Assembly (NCBI RefSeq): GCF_021277265.1
Contig: NZ_JAJSOH010000022.1
Span: 55,374 to 119,373, forward strand
Length of the DNA: 64,000 bases
Direction of reading: 5' to 3'
DNA from: Kineosporia rhizophila
GTDB lineage: Bacteria > Actinomycetota > Actinomycetes > Actinomycetales > Kineosporiaceae
Positions within the stretch are counted from its first letter, which is position 1. Every line of letters begins with the position of its first letter. Position numbers and translations under genes: made by a program. Shown here one piece after another: positions 42,145 to 49,376 of the stretch. Under the pieces are notes generated by a model. That model ran no database searches and was not told where the DNA came from. It was given only the letters and a program-made list of their open reading frames with translations.

Positions 42145-43104
42145 TCAACTCTCGGTCGCCGAAGGGGCGAACTGCCCCCTCGACGTGGTTCCCATCCAGT
42201 CGGAGAACGACTGCCCGGCGAGCTCGTTGAGCAGGGCGTTGTCTTCCCGGTACGCCTCGACCAGACGCATCCGCACCGACGCGTCGAGCACCGGCCGGCG
42301 GGCGCCGCCCTTCTGCAGGTAACGCAGGAGGGGCTCACTCACCTGCCGCCACACCTGCGGCGGTAGGTAGGCACCGGCGGCGGCGCCGGCCCGGACCACC
42401 CGGGACAGTGCTTCGGTGCGGCGGCCGGGAGGCACGTAGGAACGGGAGTTCTCGCGGGCGGGCTGCTCGATCTGGCCCGGCTCGACCCCGAGGAAGGCGC
42501 AGACCTTGCCCAGCGCCGCCTCGGGCGTCTCGACCAGGTCGCGGTAACGCAGCACGTGCACCTGGTCACGGCCGAACAGTTCGATCAGGTCGCGCAGTTG
42601 TTCGCCGTACAGACCGAGCCGGCGGTAGTGCCAGAACGGCGCCCAGCCGGCCGCGACCCGCTCGTCCTCGGCGGCCCAGGCCTCGGCGAAGTCGGCGATC
42701 GGTTCCAGGCCGTCCGAGCGCAGGTGCATCCAGTTGGAGTACGCCCGGTCGATCGGGTCGCGCAGCACCACCAGGAGTCTGGCGTGCGGCACGTCGGCGG
42801 CGATGCGGCGCTGGGCCTGCCGGTCGTACAGGTAGAACGGCGTGCTCTCGCCCTTGAGCGTGCCGGCCGGCGCCACGTCGAACAGCGCCTCGTACTCACC
42901 GCGCCGCCACACCCACTCCTGCGCGCTGTGCGCGTCTCCCGGCCCCCGCTGCTGCGAGCGGGGCGGCGGCCGCCCGTCGCACATGTAGAACTTCGGCTCC
43001 TTGACCGCCGACAGGAACAGCTGCGGATGCTGCGCCAACGCGGCGTGCAGGGCAGTGGTGCCGGCCTTCGGTGCGCCGAGCAGAAAGAAATCGGGCAGAG
43101 CCAT
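42145..43104 (-). CDS. Sulfotransferase family protein
   Basis: 319-residue PAPS-dependent sulfotransferase. The 5'-phosphosulfate loop is LLGAPKAGTTALHAAL near the N-terminus and the 3'-phosphate motif is LRDPIDRAYSNWMHLR near residue 120. LKGESTPFYLYD gives the substrate-side block of the bacterial family. The acceptor is unknown (glycolipid, carbohydrate or secondary metabolite). ATG with GGAGGCGTTGAG upstream. Divergent to the OmpR-type regulator across a 219-bp intergenic region containing a small palindrome, so the regulator may control it. Confidence 0.9.
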   Translation of the reverse strand: MALPDFFLLGAPKAGTTALHAALAQHPQLFLSAVKEPKFYMCDGRPPPRSQQRGPGDAHSAQEWVWRRGEYEALFDVAPAGTLKGESTPFYLYDRQAQRRIAADVPHARLLVVLRDPIDRAYSNWMHLRSDGLEPIADFAEAWAAEDERVAAGWAPFWHYRRLGLYGEQLRDLIELFGRDQVHVLRYRDLVETPEAALGKVCAFLGVEPGQIEQPARENSRSYVPPGRRTEALSRVVRAGAAAGAYLPPQVWRQVSEPLLRYLQKGGARRPVLDASVRMRLVEAYREDNALLNELAGQSFSDWMGTTSRGQFAPSATES

Positions 43105-43177
43105 CTCAACGCCTCCGGGGTCAGGATCAGAGAAATTCTAGACCAATCCGATAGAGTTACTTGTAGAGCGGCCGAAT

Positions 43178-43190
43178 GAGTGCTTCACTC
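43178..43190. promoter_or_regulatory. Small palindrome in divergent promoter region
   Basis: GAGTG-CTT-CACTC in an AT-richer stretch between the sulfotransferase and the orphan regulator. A possible operator; no other evidence. Confidence 0.3.
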
Positions 43191-43323
43191 GATCTCATGA
43201 GTTATTGACCTCGTAGCTGATCTGGGCCGACGCCCGCGAATGACAACCGGCCGGGCTCCGGCCGGGAGGTGTTCCAGGCGTCGCGGGCGGTGCTTTGCTG
43301 ATCTACGCGACCGGAGCTTCTCA

Positions 43324-44034
43324 ATGCTGACCTCACCGGGAACAGATGCCAATCGAGCCGACCCCTCCCCGCAGGCTGGGCTGGTCGTGCGGCTCAGTGT
43401 GCCGGGCGCCACGGCCGACGGCCGGCGAGGCGGGCGCGAGGTGAGCGCCGACGGGCAGAGCCCCCGCGCCACCCAGCCGGGCCCCGACCTGCGCGGGATC
43501 GCCCGGGCGGTCGAGGATCTGGTGCACGCGGTGGCGCCGGACGTGGTCACCAGCGTCGAGATCGAACTGCGCGAGCCGGCCCGTCCCACCCGCCCGGTCT
43601 CCGCCCCCGGCTCGGCCGGCACCCCGGTGAGCAGCCCGGCCAACGGGTCGGCGAGTTCACTCGTGGGCCAACGGCGTTGGGGTACCCCGAACGAGGAGAC
43701 GGCCGCGGTCACCGCGCTGGCCCCGGTTCCGGCGGCCACCCCGCGAGCTCCGGGTTCGGGCGAGCCGTTCGACGTGGACACCACGCGCCGCACGCTCGAA
43801 CTCGACGGTGAGCCGGTCGAGCTCACCCGTCGCGAGTTCGACCTCCTGGCCTTTCTCGAACGGCACCGGGGTCAGGCCCTGGGCCGTGACGAGCTGATGC
43901 GGGCGGTGTGGCACACCGGCTACATATCCGGCGACCGCACCATCGACGTGCACGTGCGGCGGCTGCGGGTGAAGCTCGGCCGGCACGCCGACCGCCTGGT
44001 CACGCTGCGCGGCTACGGCTACCGGCTGGACTAG
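43324..44034 (+). CDS. Orphan OmpR/PhoB-type winged-helix DNA-binding protein
   Basis: 236 residues. The C-terminal ~85 residues form a Trans_reg_C winged helix (VELTRREFDLLAFLERH, GRDELMRAVWHTGY, TIDVHVRRLRVKLG, GYGYRLD). There is no receiver domain: the N-terminal ~150 residues are Pro/Ala/Thr-rich with a possible short alpha/beta segment (RGIARAVEDLVHAVAPDVVTSVEIEL). It therefore cannot be phosphorylated like a normal response regulator. ATG 43324 has GGAG seven bases ahead. Overlaps mutM tail to tail by 4 bp. Confidence 0.85.
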   Translation: MLTSPGTDANRADPSPQAGLVVRLSVPGATADGRRGGREVSADGQSPRATQPGPDLRGIARAVEDLVHAVAPDVVTSVEIELREPARPTRPVSAPGSAGTPVSSPANGSASSLVGQRRWGTPNEETAAVTALAPVPAATPRAPGSGEPFDVDTTRRTLELDGEPVELTRREFDLLAFLERHRGQALGRDELMRAVWHTGYISGDRTIDVHVRRLRVKLGRHADRLVTLRGYGYRLD

Positions 44035-45011
44035 CGGGCGTTGCGGGGCCGGGGCTGGCACTTGGGGCAGAAGAACGACGAGCGGTTCATGAAGCTCTCC
44101 CGCCGGACCGGGCCACCGCATCGGTGACAGGCCTCGCCCTCGCGCCCGTAGACGTCCAAACCCCGCTCGAAGTAACCGCTCTGGCCGTTCACGTCGACGT
44201 ACAGACTGTCGAAGCTGGTGCCGCCCTGGGCCAGTGCCTCGCGCATCACGTCCTGGGCGTGGGCCAGCAGCCGGTTCAGGGTGGGCCGGTTCAGCGTCTC
44301 GGTGGGCCGCGCGTAGTGCAGCCGGGCCCGCCAGAGCGCCTCGTCGGCGTAGATGTTGCCGATGCCCGAGATCAGCGTCTGGTCGAGAAGGGCCCGCTTC
44401 AGGCCGGTCTCGCGGCGGCGCAGACGGGCCGCCAGCAGGTCCACGTCCAGCACCGGATCCAGAGCATCGCGGGCGATGTGGGCCACCGGCACCGGGATCA
44501 GCGCCTGTTCGGCCGCGTACTCCCCCTCGACCGGGCCTTCACCCACGGGTTCTTCCGGCCGCCCGACCGGCAGTTCACCGTCGTCGGCCGGCACCCCGCC
44601 CAGACCACCCGGCCCACCGTCCGGTGTCTTGACCATCTCGACCACGGCCAGGCCGCCGAACATGCGCTGGTCGACGAACCGCAGCTCCCGCCCGGTACCG
44701 CCACGCATCCCCAGGCGCACCCGAAGATGCTTCTCGTCCGGGGCGTCCGGCGCCTCGAGCAGCAACTGGCCGCTCATCCCGAGATGGGCCAGCAGGGCCT
44801 CGCCCGAGTCGAGAGTCAGCCAGAGGAACTTGCCGCGGCGCACCGCGTCGAGCACGGTGACCCCGCTGAGCCGGGCCACGAAGTCGTCGATGCCGGCCTC
44901 GTGCCGGCGCACCGGGCGCGGGTGCAGCACCTCGACGTCGTCGATGGTGGCGCCGATCGTCCAGCGGGCCAGCCCGCGCCGCACCACCTCGACCTCGGGC
45001 AGTTCCGGCAC
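44031..45011 (-). CDS. mutM: Formamidopyrimidine-DNA glycosylase
   Basis: Repairs 8-oxoguanine. Mature N-terminus PELPEVEVVRRGL with the catalytic Pro-Glu, Lys in VRRGKFLWL, GHLGMSG-like HLGMSGQLLLE, helix-two-turn-helix LISGIGNIYADEALW, and a C-terminal zinc finger CHRCGG...CPKCQ. At 326 residues it has a ~45-residue Gly/Pro/Glu insert (about 130-175) between the beta sandwich and the helical domain. Ends next to the orphan regulator gene. Confidence 0.95.
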   Translation of the reverse strand: MPELPEVEVVRRGLARWTIGATIDDVEVLHPRPVRRHEAGIDDFVARLSGVTVLDAVRRGKFLWLTLDSGEALLAHLGMSGQLLLEAPDAPDEKHLRVRLGMRGGTGRELRFVDQRMFGGLAVVEMVKTPDGGPGGLGGVPADDGELPVGRPEEPVGEGPVEGEYAAEQALIPVPVAHIARDALDPVLDVDLLAARLRRRETGLKRALLDQTLISGIGNIYADEALWRARLHYARPTETLNRPTLNRLLAHAQDVMREALAQGGTSFDSLYVDVNGQSGYFERGLDVYGREGEACHRCGGPVRRESFMNRSSFFCPKCQPRPRNAR

Positions 45012-45014
45012 CGC

Positions 45015-45881
45015 TCAGCCGTTCTGGTTCTTCGGGTCGCCGTCCGGCTTCCCGTCGGCCTTCTCGGCGGCGGCCTTCTCGGCCCGTTCGGCGGTGAGCC
45101 GGCCGAACGCGGCGGCGGCAGCCTCCTGCTCGGCCTCCTTCTTGGAGCGCCCACTGCCCTCGCCCCGCCCGATGCCCTGCACCAGGGCCGAGGCGTGGAA
45201 GATCTTGGCGTGGTCGGGGCCTTCCTCGGTGACCGCGTACTCCGGCACCCCGAGCCCCTCCATCGCGGTGAGCTCCTGCAGGCTGGTCTTCCAGTCGAGG
45301 CCGGCGCCGAGTTCCGCGCTGGTGGCCAGCAACGGGTCGACCAGGCGGTGCACGAGCAGGCTCGCCACCTCCATGCCGGACTCCAGGTAGACCGCGCCGA
45401 TCAGGGCCTCCACGGTGTCGGCGAGGATGGACGACTTGTCGCGCCCACCACTGGCCTCCTCACCGCGGCCCAGCATCAGGTACTGGCCCAGGTCGAGACG
45501 GCGGCCGACACCGGCCAGCGCCCGCATGTTGACCACCGCGGCGCGCAGCTTGGCCAGCTGCCCCTCGGCCAGGTCGGGATGACGGCGGTACAGGGCCGAG
45601 GTCACGACCAGGCCCAGCACGGAGTCGCCCAGGAACTCCAGCCGCTCGTTGGTCGGCAGCCCACCATTCTCGTACGCGTACGAGCGGTGGGTCAGCGCCT
45701 GGAACAGCAGGCCATGACTGACCTGGACGCCGAGGACCTCGACAAGCTTCAGATGCTTGGCGAGCGCCTCGGCGTCCAGGCCGTCGGGCAGTGCGTCGTC
45801 GGGGTCAGTCACAGCTACGTGGGCTTCCTGACCTGACGGGGGAACGACAGCTCCCTCGTCAGACGCCTGCCCGGCCGTCAT
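45015..45881 (-). CDS. rnc: Ribonuclease III
   Basis: Double-strand RNA endonuclease for rRNA and mRNA processing. Signature NERLEFLGDSVLGLVV, acidic site DTVEALIGAVYLE, and a C-terminal dsRNA-binding domain (DWKTSLQELTAMEGLGVPEY, GRSKKEAEQEAAAAAFG). Start ATG 45881, shortly after the rpmF stop; a GTG later in frame would remove ~22 unconserved residues. A Lys/Ala/Asp tail follows the dsRBD. Follows rpmF and leads into mutM with a 3-bp gap. Confidence 0.95.
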   Translation of the reverse strand: MTAGQASDEGAVVPPSGQEAHVAVTDPDDALPDGLDAEALAKHLKLVEVLGVQVSHGLLFQALTHRSYAYENGGLPTNERLEFLGDSVLGLVVTSALYRRHPDLAEGQLAKLRAAVVNMRALAGVGRRLDLGQYLMLGRGEEASGGRDKSSILADTVEALIGAVYLESGMEVASLLVHRLVDPLLATSAELGAGLDWKTSLQELTAMEGLGVPEYAVTEEGPDHAKIFHASALVQGIGRGEGSGRSKKEAEQEAAAAAFGRLTAERAEKAAAEKADGKPDGDPKNQNG

Positions 45882-45889
45882 GCTCAGAC

Positions 45890-46093
45890 TCAGAGGTCCT
45901 TGACCTTGCGACCCTTGTACTCGAGGTACAGCGGGGTGCCGGCGGAGTCGGTGACGACGCGCGCCTGGTGCGGCCGGGAGTAGGTGGTGGTGCCACCCGA
46001 CGTCGTGGCGGTGAGCGCCGTCGGCGTCGCCTTCCACTGCGCCCGGCGGGACCGCGTGTTGCTGCGGGACATCTTCCGCTTCGGAACGGCCAC
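45890..46093 (-). CDS. rpmF: 50S ribosomal protein L32
   Basis: 67 residues: AVPKRKMSRSNTRSRRAQWK is the invariant L32 start. GTG at 46093 is preceded by GAAGGAGAG inside the end of the DUF177 gene, with two bases between the genes. Neither zinc-ligand Cys pair is present, so this is the Cys-free form of L32. Confidence 0.97.
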   Translation of the reverse strand: MAVPKRKMSRSNTRSRRAQWKATPTALTATTSGGTTTYSRPHQARVVTDSAGTPLYLEYKGRKVKDL

Positions 46094-46095
46094 GC

Positions 46096-46686
46096 CTAGC
46101 TCTCCTTCGTTTCGTCCGGGCCGCCCACCGTGGACGGGCCGGAATCTTCCTGAGGCATCCCATCGGTCAGGATGCCCTGGAGCGCCGACCACCGGGGGTC
46201 GGTCACCTCGTGACTGTGGCCCGGGTCGTCTGCCAGCCGCGCCCCGCACTCGGAGCACAGACCTGGGCAGTCTTCCCGGCAGACCGGCTGGAACGGCAGT
46301 TCGGAAACCACCGCGTCGCGCAGGGCGGGCTCGAGGTCGATCATCTCGTCCTCGAGTTCCTGCCGGTCCTCGTCCTGGTCCTCGGCGACCCGGTTCTCGG
46401 GGTAGCTGTACAGCTCCCCGATCCGGACCTCCAGTTCCAGCCGGACCTCGTCCAGGCAGCGGATGCACTCACCCACCGCCGTGGCCGAGACCGTGCCGCT
46501 GACCAGCACACCCTCCATCACCGCCTCGAGCCGGAGATCCAGCTCGACGTCGGAGCCCTCTGGGACGCCGATCACCTCGGTGCCGAGCTCGGCCGGGGCC
46601 GGGACGGTCCGCTTGACCTTTCGCATCATGCCCGGGCGCCGGCCGAGTTCCCGGGTGTCGAGAACGTAGGGCGATCGGGCGTTCAG
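46096..46686 (-). CDS. DUF177/YceD-family protein, start codon non-canonical
   Basis: Conserved partner of rpmF implicated in 23S rRNA and ribosome assembly (YceD family). TVPAPAELGTEVIGVPEG, VMEGVLVSGTV, two Cys pairs (CIRCLDEV, CPGLCSECGARL). The family N-terminus (N-A-R-SPYVLDTRELGRRPG) lies upstream of the first ATG (46629) in the same frame with no ATG/GTG/TTG available: the only candidates are CTG at 46686 and ATT at 46692, with AAGGAG six bases before the ATT. So translation probably starts at CTG or ATT. Using ATG 46629 would delete ~20 conserved residues. Confidence 0.75.
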   Translation of the reverse strand: MNARSPYVLDTRELGRRPGMMRKVKRTVPAPAELGTEVIGVPEGSDVELDLRLEAVMEGVLVSGTVSATAVGECIRCLDEVRLELEVRIGELYSYPENRVAEDQDEDRQELEDEMIDLEPALRDAVVSELPFQPVCREDCPGLCSECGARLADDPGHSHEVTDPRWSALQGILTDGMPQEDSGPSTVGGPDETKES

Positions 46687-46822
46687 ACGAATGGTGCACT
46701 CCTTACAAGCACAGAACGGACGCGTCCGGCCCTGGGTGGTGGGACCTCCGGGAGGAGGTACCGCGCACCCGACCGGGCCGACACAGTAAGACCAGCTCGC
46801 AAGGCTACTTCAGGTCGTGGCC

Positions 46823-47731
46823 TTATCCCAAACCGGAACGCTCGGCGGCGCGCTCGATCGCGGTCAGGTCGAGCACCCGTCTCTCCGGGCCGGTGGCCAG
46901 ACCAGTACCGATACCGGCCGGGACGCGCGGTTGCGGGTTCTCTTCGGAACTACCTGAGGACGCGGGTGGGCCAGTGAGATCGGCACCGGCAGTGTCGGGG
47001 GTGTCACCTTCGGGGACGGCCGGTTCCGGCTCGTCCGGTGCCGGCCCCTGGGCCCCGCCCGGTGCCCCGGCCCGGTCGACCTCGGCCTGGTTCTCGCGTT
47101 CCTGGTCGTACGCGTCCTCGGAGGCCACGGCGACCTGTTCGTACTGGTCGTAGGCCTCGTCCCGGGAGCGCGCCGGGCGCCACTGCTCCTCCTCGGGCTC
47201 GCGCTCCACGGCCTGCTCGTACTCGGCCTGCACGTCGCGGCCCTCCGGATCGGCCTCGTCCGGCAGCGGGTCGAGGTAGTCCAGCTCGCTCCGGTCGCGC
47301 AGCCGGTCCCGCCCGCGGCGCACCTGCCCGAGCGTGCGGTGCAGGTCGTCCTCCAGCGCAGCGAGCCGGTTGTCGCAGTACAGGTCACACTCGCGCAGCA
47401 GGCGGGCGGCCTCCGCGCGGGCGGCGTCGAGGATCTGCTCCGAGCGCGCCCGGGCACTGGCCACCAGCGCCGTCTCCATGATCATCCGCTCGGCGTCGGC
47501 CTGCGCCTGGGCCAGCAGCTGCTCCGCCTCGGTCTCGGCCCGGGAGATCACCTCCTGGTGCGCGACCAGCAGCTCGGCCGCCTGGTCGAGCTCCACCGGC
47601 AGCTCGGCGCGGGCCCGTTCCACCAGGGCCAGCATCTCGGCGCGGTTGACCATGCAGGACGCCGAGAGGGGCACCGACGAAGCCCGCTCCACCATCGCGC
47701 CCATTGCGTCCAAGGTTCGGCGAAGACTCAC
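46823..47731 (-). CDS. Coiled-coil cell-division-type protein (DivIVA-like family)
   Basis: 302 residues. A heptad-rich helix region runs from about 30 to 140 (DQAAELLVAHQEVISRAETEAEQLLAQAQADAERMI) like the coiled coil of DivIVA/ATP-synthase-b-type actinobacterial proteins found between coaD and rpmF. The rest is acidic, Glu/Gln/Pro-rich and unfolded-looking. The exact role is not established. GTG 47731 has GGAGGTCATCG before it. No membrane segment. Confidence 0.8.
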   Translation of the reverse strand: MSLRRTLDAMGAMVERASSVPLSASCMVNRAEMLALVERARAELPVELDQAAELLVAHQEVISRAETEAEQLLAQAQADAERMIMETALVASARARSEQILDAARAEAARLLRECDLYCDNRLAALEDDLHRTLGQVRRGRDRLRDRSELDYLDPLPDEADPEGRDVQAEYEQAVEREPEEEQWRPARSRDEAYDQYEQVAVASEDAYDQERENQAEVDRAGAPGGAQGPAPDEPEPAVPEGDTPDTAGADLTGPPASSGSSEENPQPRVPAGIGTGLATGPERRVLDLTAIERAAERSGLG

Positions 47732-47815
47732 CGATGACCTCCCTCCACCGCTTCGGTCCGATGCGGGAGGAAGTGGCTAATTAACTCAGAGTAACCGTAG
47801 GGTTACGCGAAGTGC

Positions 47816-48346
47816 TTAACCGGCCGCATCGGGCTGACCGTTTTCAGTCTGACCAACCCGTCCGACTCGTGCCAGGAGGCGCGCCAGGACATGCTCCGGG
47901 ACAAGACCGGACACGTCGCCCCCGTGCGCGGCGACTTCCTTGATCAAACTACTCGAAACGTGCTCGAACCTGGGCTCACCGGGCAGAAAGACCGTCTCGA
48001 CCTCGCTGAGGTGCCGGTTCATCAGGGCCATCGGCAGTTCGTAGGCGAAGTCGGTGCCGCCCCGCAGGCCCTTGACGATCGCCCCGGCGCCGACCTGGCG
48101 GCAGAAGTCGACCAGCAGACCACCCTCGACCGTGGCCACCGTCACGTTGGTGATCCCGTCCAGGCTCTGCCGGATCAGCTCGACCCGCTCGGCCACGGTG
48201 AACATGGACCGCTTGGCCGGGTTGCCCGCCACCGCCACGATCACCTCGTCGAAGAGGACCCCGGCCCGGCGGATGACGTCGAGGTGCCCGTTGGTCACCG
48301 GATCGAAACTGCCGGGGCACACGCAGCGGCGAGTCAGACGAGTCAC
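47816..48346 (-). CDS. coaD: Phosphopantetheine adenylyltransferase
   Basis: Fourth step of coenzyme A synthesis. CPGSFDPVTNGHLDVIRRA with the T/HxGH motif, FCRQVGAGAIVKGLRGGTDF, and the C-terminal SSSLIKEVAAHGGDVSGLVP. 176 residues, normal plus a short tail. GTG start. Lies between the coiled-coil gene and a repeat-rich spacer before rsmD, keeping the rsmD-coaD order of actinobacteria. Confidence 0.96.
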   Translation of the reverse strand: MTRLTRRCVCPGSFDPVTNGHLDVIRRAGVLFDEVIVAVAGNPAKRSMFTVAERVELIRQSLDGITNVTVATVEGGLLVDFCRQVGAGAIVKGLRGGTDFAYELPMALMNRHLSEVETVFLPGEPRFEHVSSSLIKEVAAHGGDVSGLVPEHVLARLLARVGRVGQTENGQPDAAG

Positions 48347-48389
48347 AGGAGTGACGGTAGCCGGTCGGCCCGCCGCTCAACTGCGGCCC

Positions 48390-48490
48390 GGTTCACGCCG
48401 CCACCCGGTTCACGCCGCCACCCATCTCACGCCGCCACCCATCTCACGCCGCCACCCGGTTCACGCCGCCACCCGGTTCACGCCAGCGTC
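48390..48490. repeat. 17-bp tandem repeats
   Basis: About six copies of TTCACGCCGCCACCCGG, alternating with TCTCACGCCGCCACCCA variants, in the spacer between coaD and rsmD. No gene is carried. Confidence 0.85.
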
Positions 48491-48504
48491 GGACCCACTT
48501 CACC

Positions 48505-48744
48505 GGCCTCCCGTCACGCCCGCACGTCAGGCCCCCGCATCACCCGGCCGGATTCACTCGACCACCGGGCCGCCTCCACCGCCCAACTCACGCCGCTGCC
48601 GGCTCCCGCCGCCGGACTCACCTCACCGCACTCACCCCCCGGCCTCCTGTCACGCCCGCACGTCAGGCCCCCACATCACCCGGCCGGATTCACCCGGCCG
48701 GATTCACTCGGCCACCGGGCCCCCTCCACCACCAGACTCATGCC
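48505..48744. repeat. ~90-bp direct repeat of the rsmD 3' end
   Basis: Copy 1 (48505-48594) and copy 2 (48641-48744) share long identical runs such as GTCACGCCCGCACGTCAGG and ATCACCCGGCCGGATTCAC. Copy 2 runs into the last codons of rsmD and carries an extra internal 14-bp duplication. The intergenic stretch 48347-48703 contains only these repeats and the 17-bp units. Confidence 0.85.
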
Positions 48745-49315
48745 CCGGCCCGGTCTCCGGATCCCACACCGCCTGCCACACCGCGGTCTCGCCGTAGCGT
48801 CGCAGCGCCTCGCGGAACATGCCCTTGGGCCACTCCGGCTCGGGCGAGCGGCCGCTGCGCTCCAGCACCACCGTGGCTTCCTGAGCCAGCCACCCCCGCT
48901 CGGCCAGCGAGGTGAGCATCGCCCCGAGTCCGGCCTCGTCCAGGGGGTACGGCGGATCGGCGAGCACCAGGTCGACCGGCGTCACCGACCGACTCTCGAG
49001 GAACTTCTGCACGGGCGAGAGCACCACCGAGGCCTGCGTGAACTTGAGCGTGGCCACGTTCGTGCGGGCCGCCTCGACCGCCGGGCGGCCCGCGTCGACC
49101 AGCACCGCCGAGGCCGCACCCCGGCTCATCGCCTCCAGCCCCAGCGCCCCCGACCCGCAGAACAGGTCGAGCACCCGGGCGCCCTCGATCAGACCGCGGG
49201 CCTCCAGTGCCCCGAACAGCGCCTCGCGCACCCGGTCGCTGGTGGGGCGGGTGGCGTCGCCCTTGGGCGCGAGCAGGCGCCGGCCGCCGGCCGAGCCGGA
49301 GATGATGCGGGTCAT
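48704..49315 (-). CDS. rsmD: 16S rRNA (guanine966-N2)-methyltransferase
   Basis: Methylates G966. Rossmann SAM fold: VLDLFCGSGALGLEAMSRGA, LVDAGRPAVEAAR, and catalytic LVLADPPYP (DPPY motif). 203 residues, with ~20 extra C-terminal residues (HESGGGGGPVAE) coded by the repeat-bearing 3' end. ATG 49315 follows AGGAAGACGC. Sits after recG, the usual order. Confidence 0.95.
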   Translation of the reverse strand: MTRIISGSAGGRRLLAPKGDATRPTSDRVREALFGALEARGLIEGARVLDLFCGSGALGLEAMSRGAASAVLVDAGRPAVEAARTNVATLKFTQASVVLSPVQKFLESRSVTPVDLVLADPPYPLDEAGLGAMLTSLAERGWLAQEATVVLERSGRSPEPEWPKGMFREALRRYGETAVWQAVWDPETGPGHESGGGGGPVAE

Positions 49316-49376
49316 GCGTCTTCCTGAGGTTGTAAGGACTGGACGGACGCAGGGCGGGTCCCGCTCACGCGGCGCC

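Noticed and set aside
45882..46163. N-terminal extension of RNase III
   Set aside because: It overlaps rpmF in another frame and lacks RNase III homology; the real start is ATG 45881.
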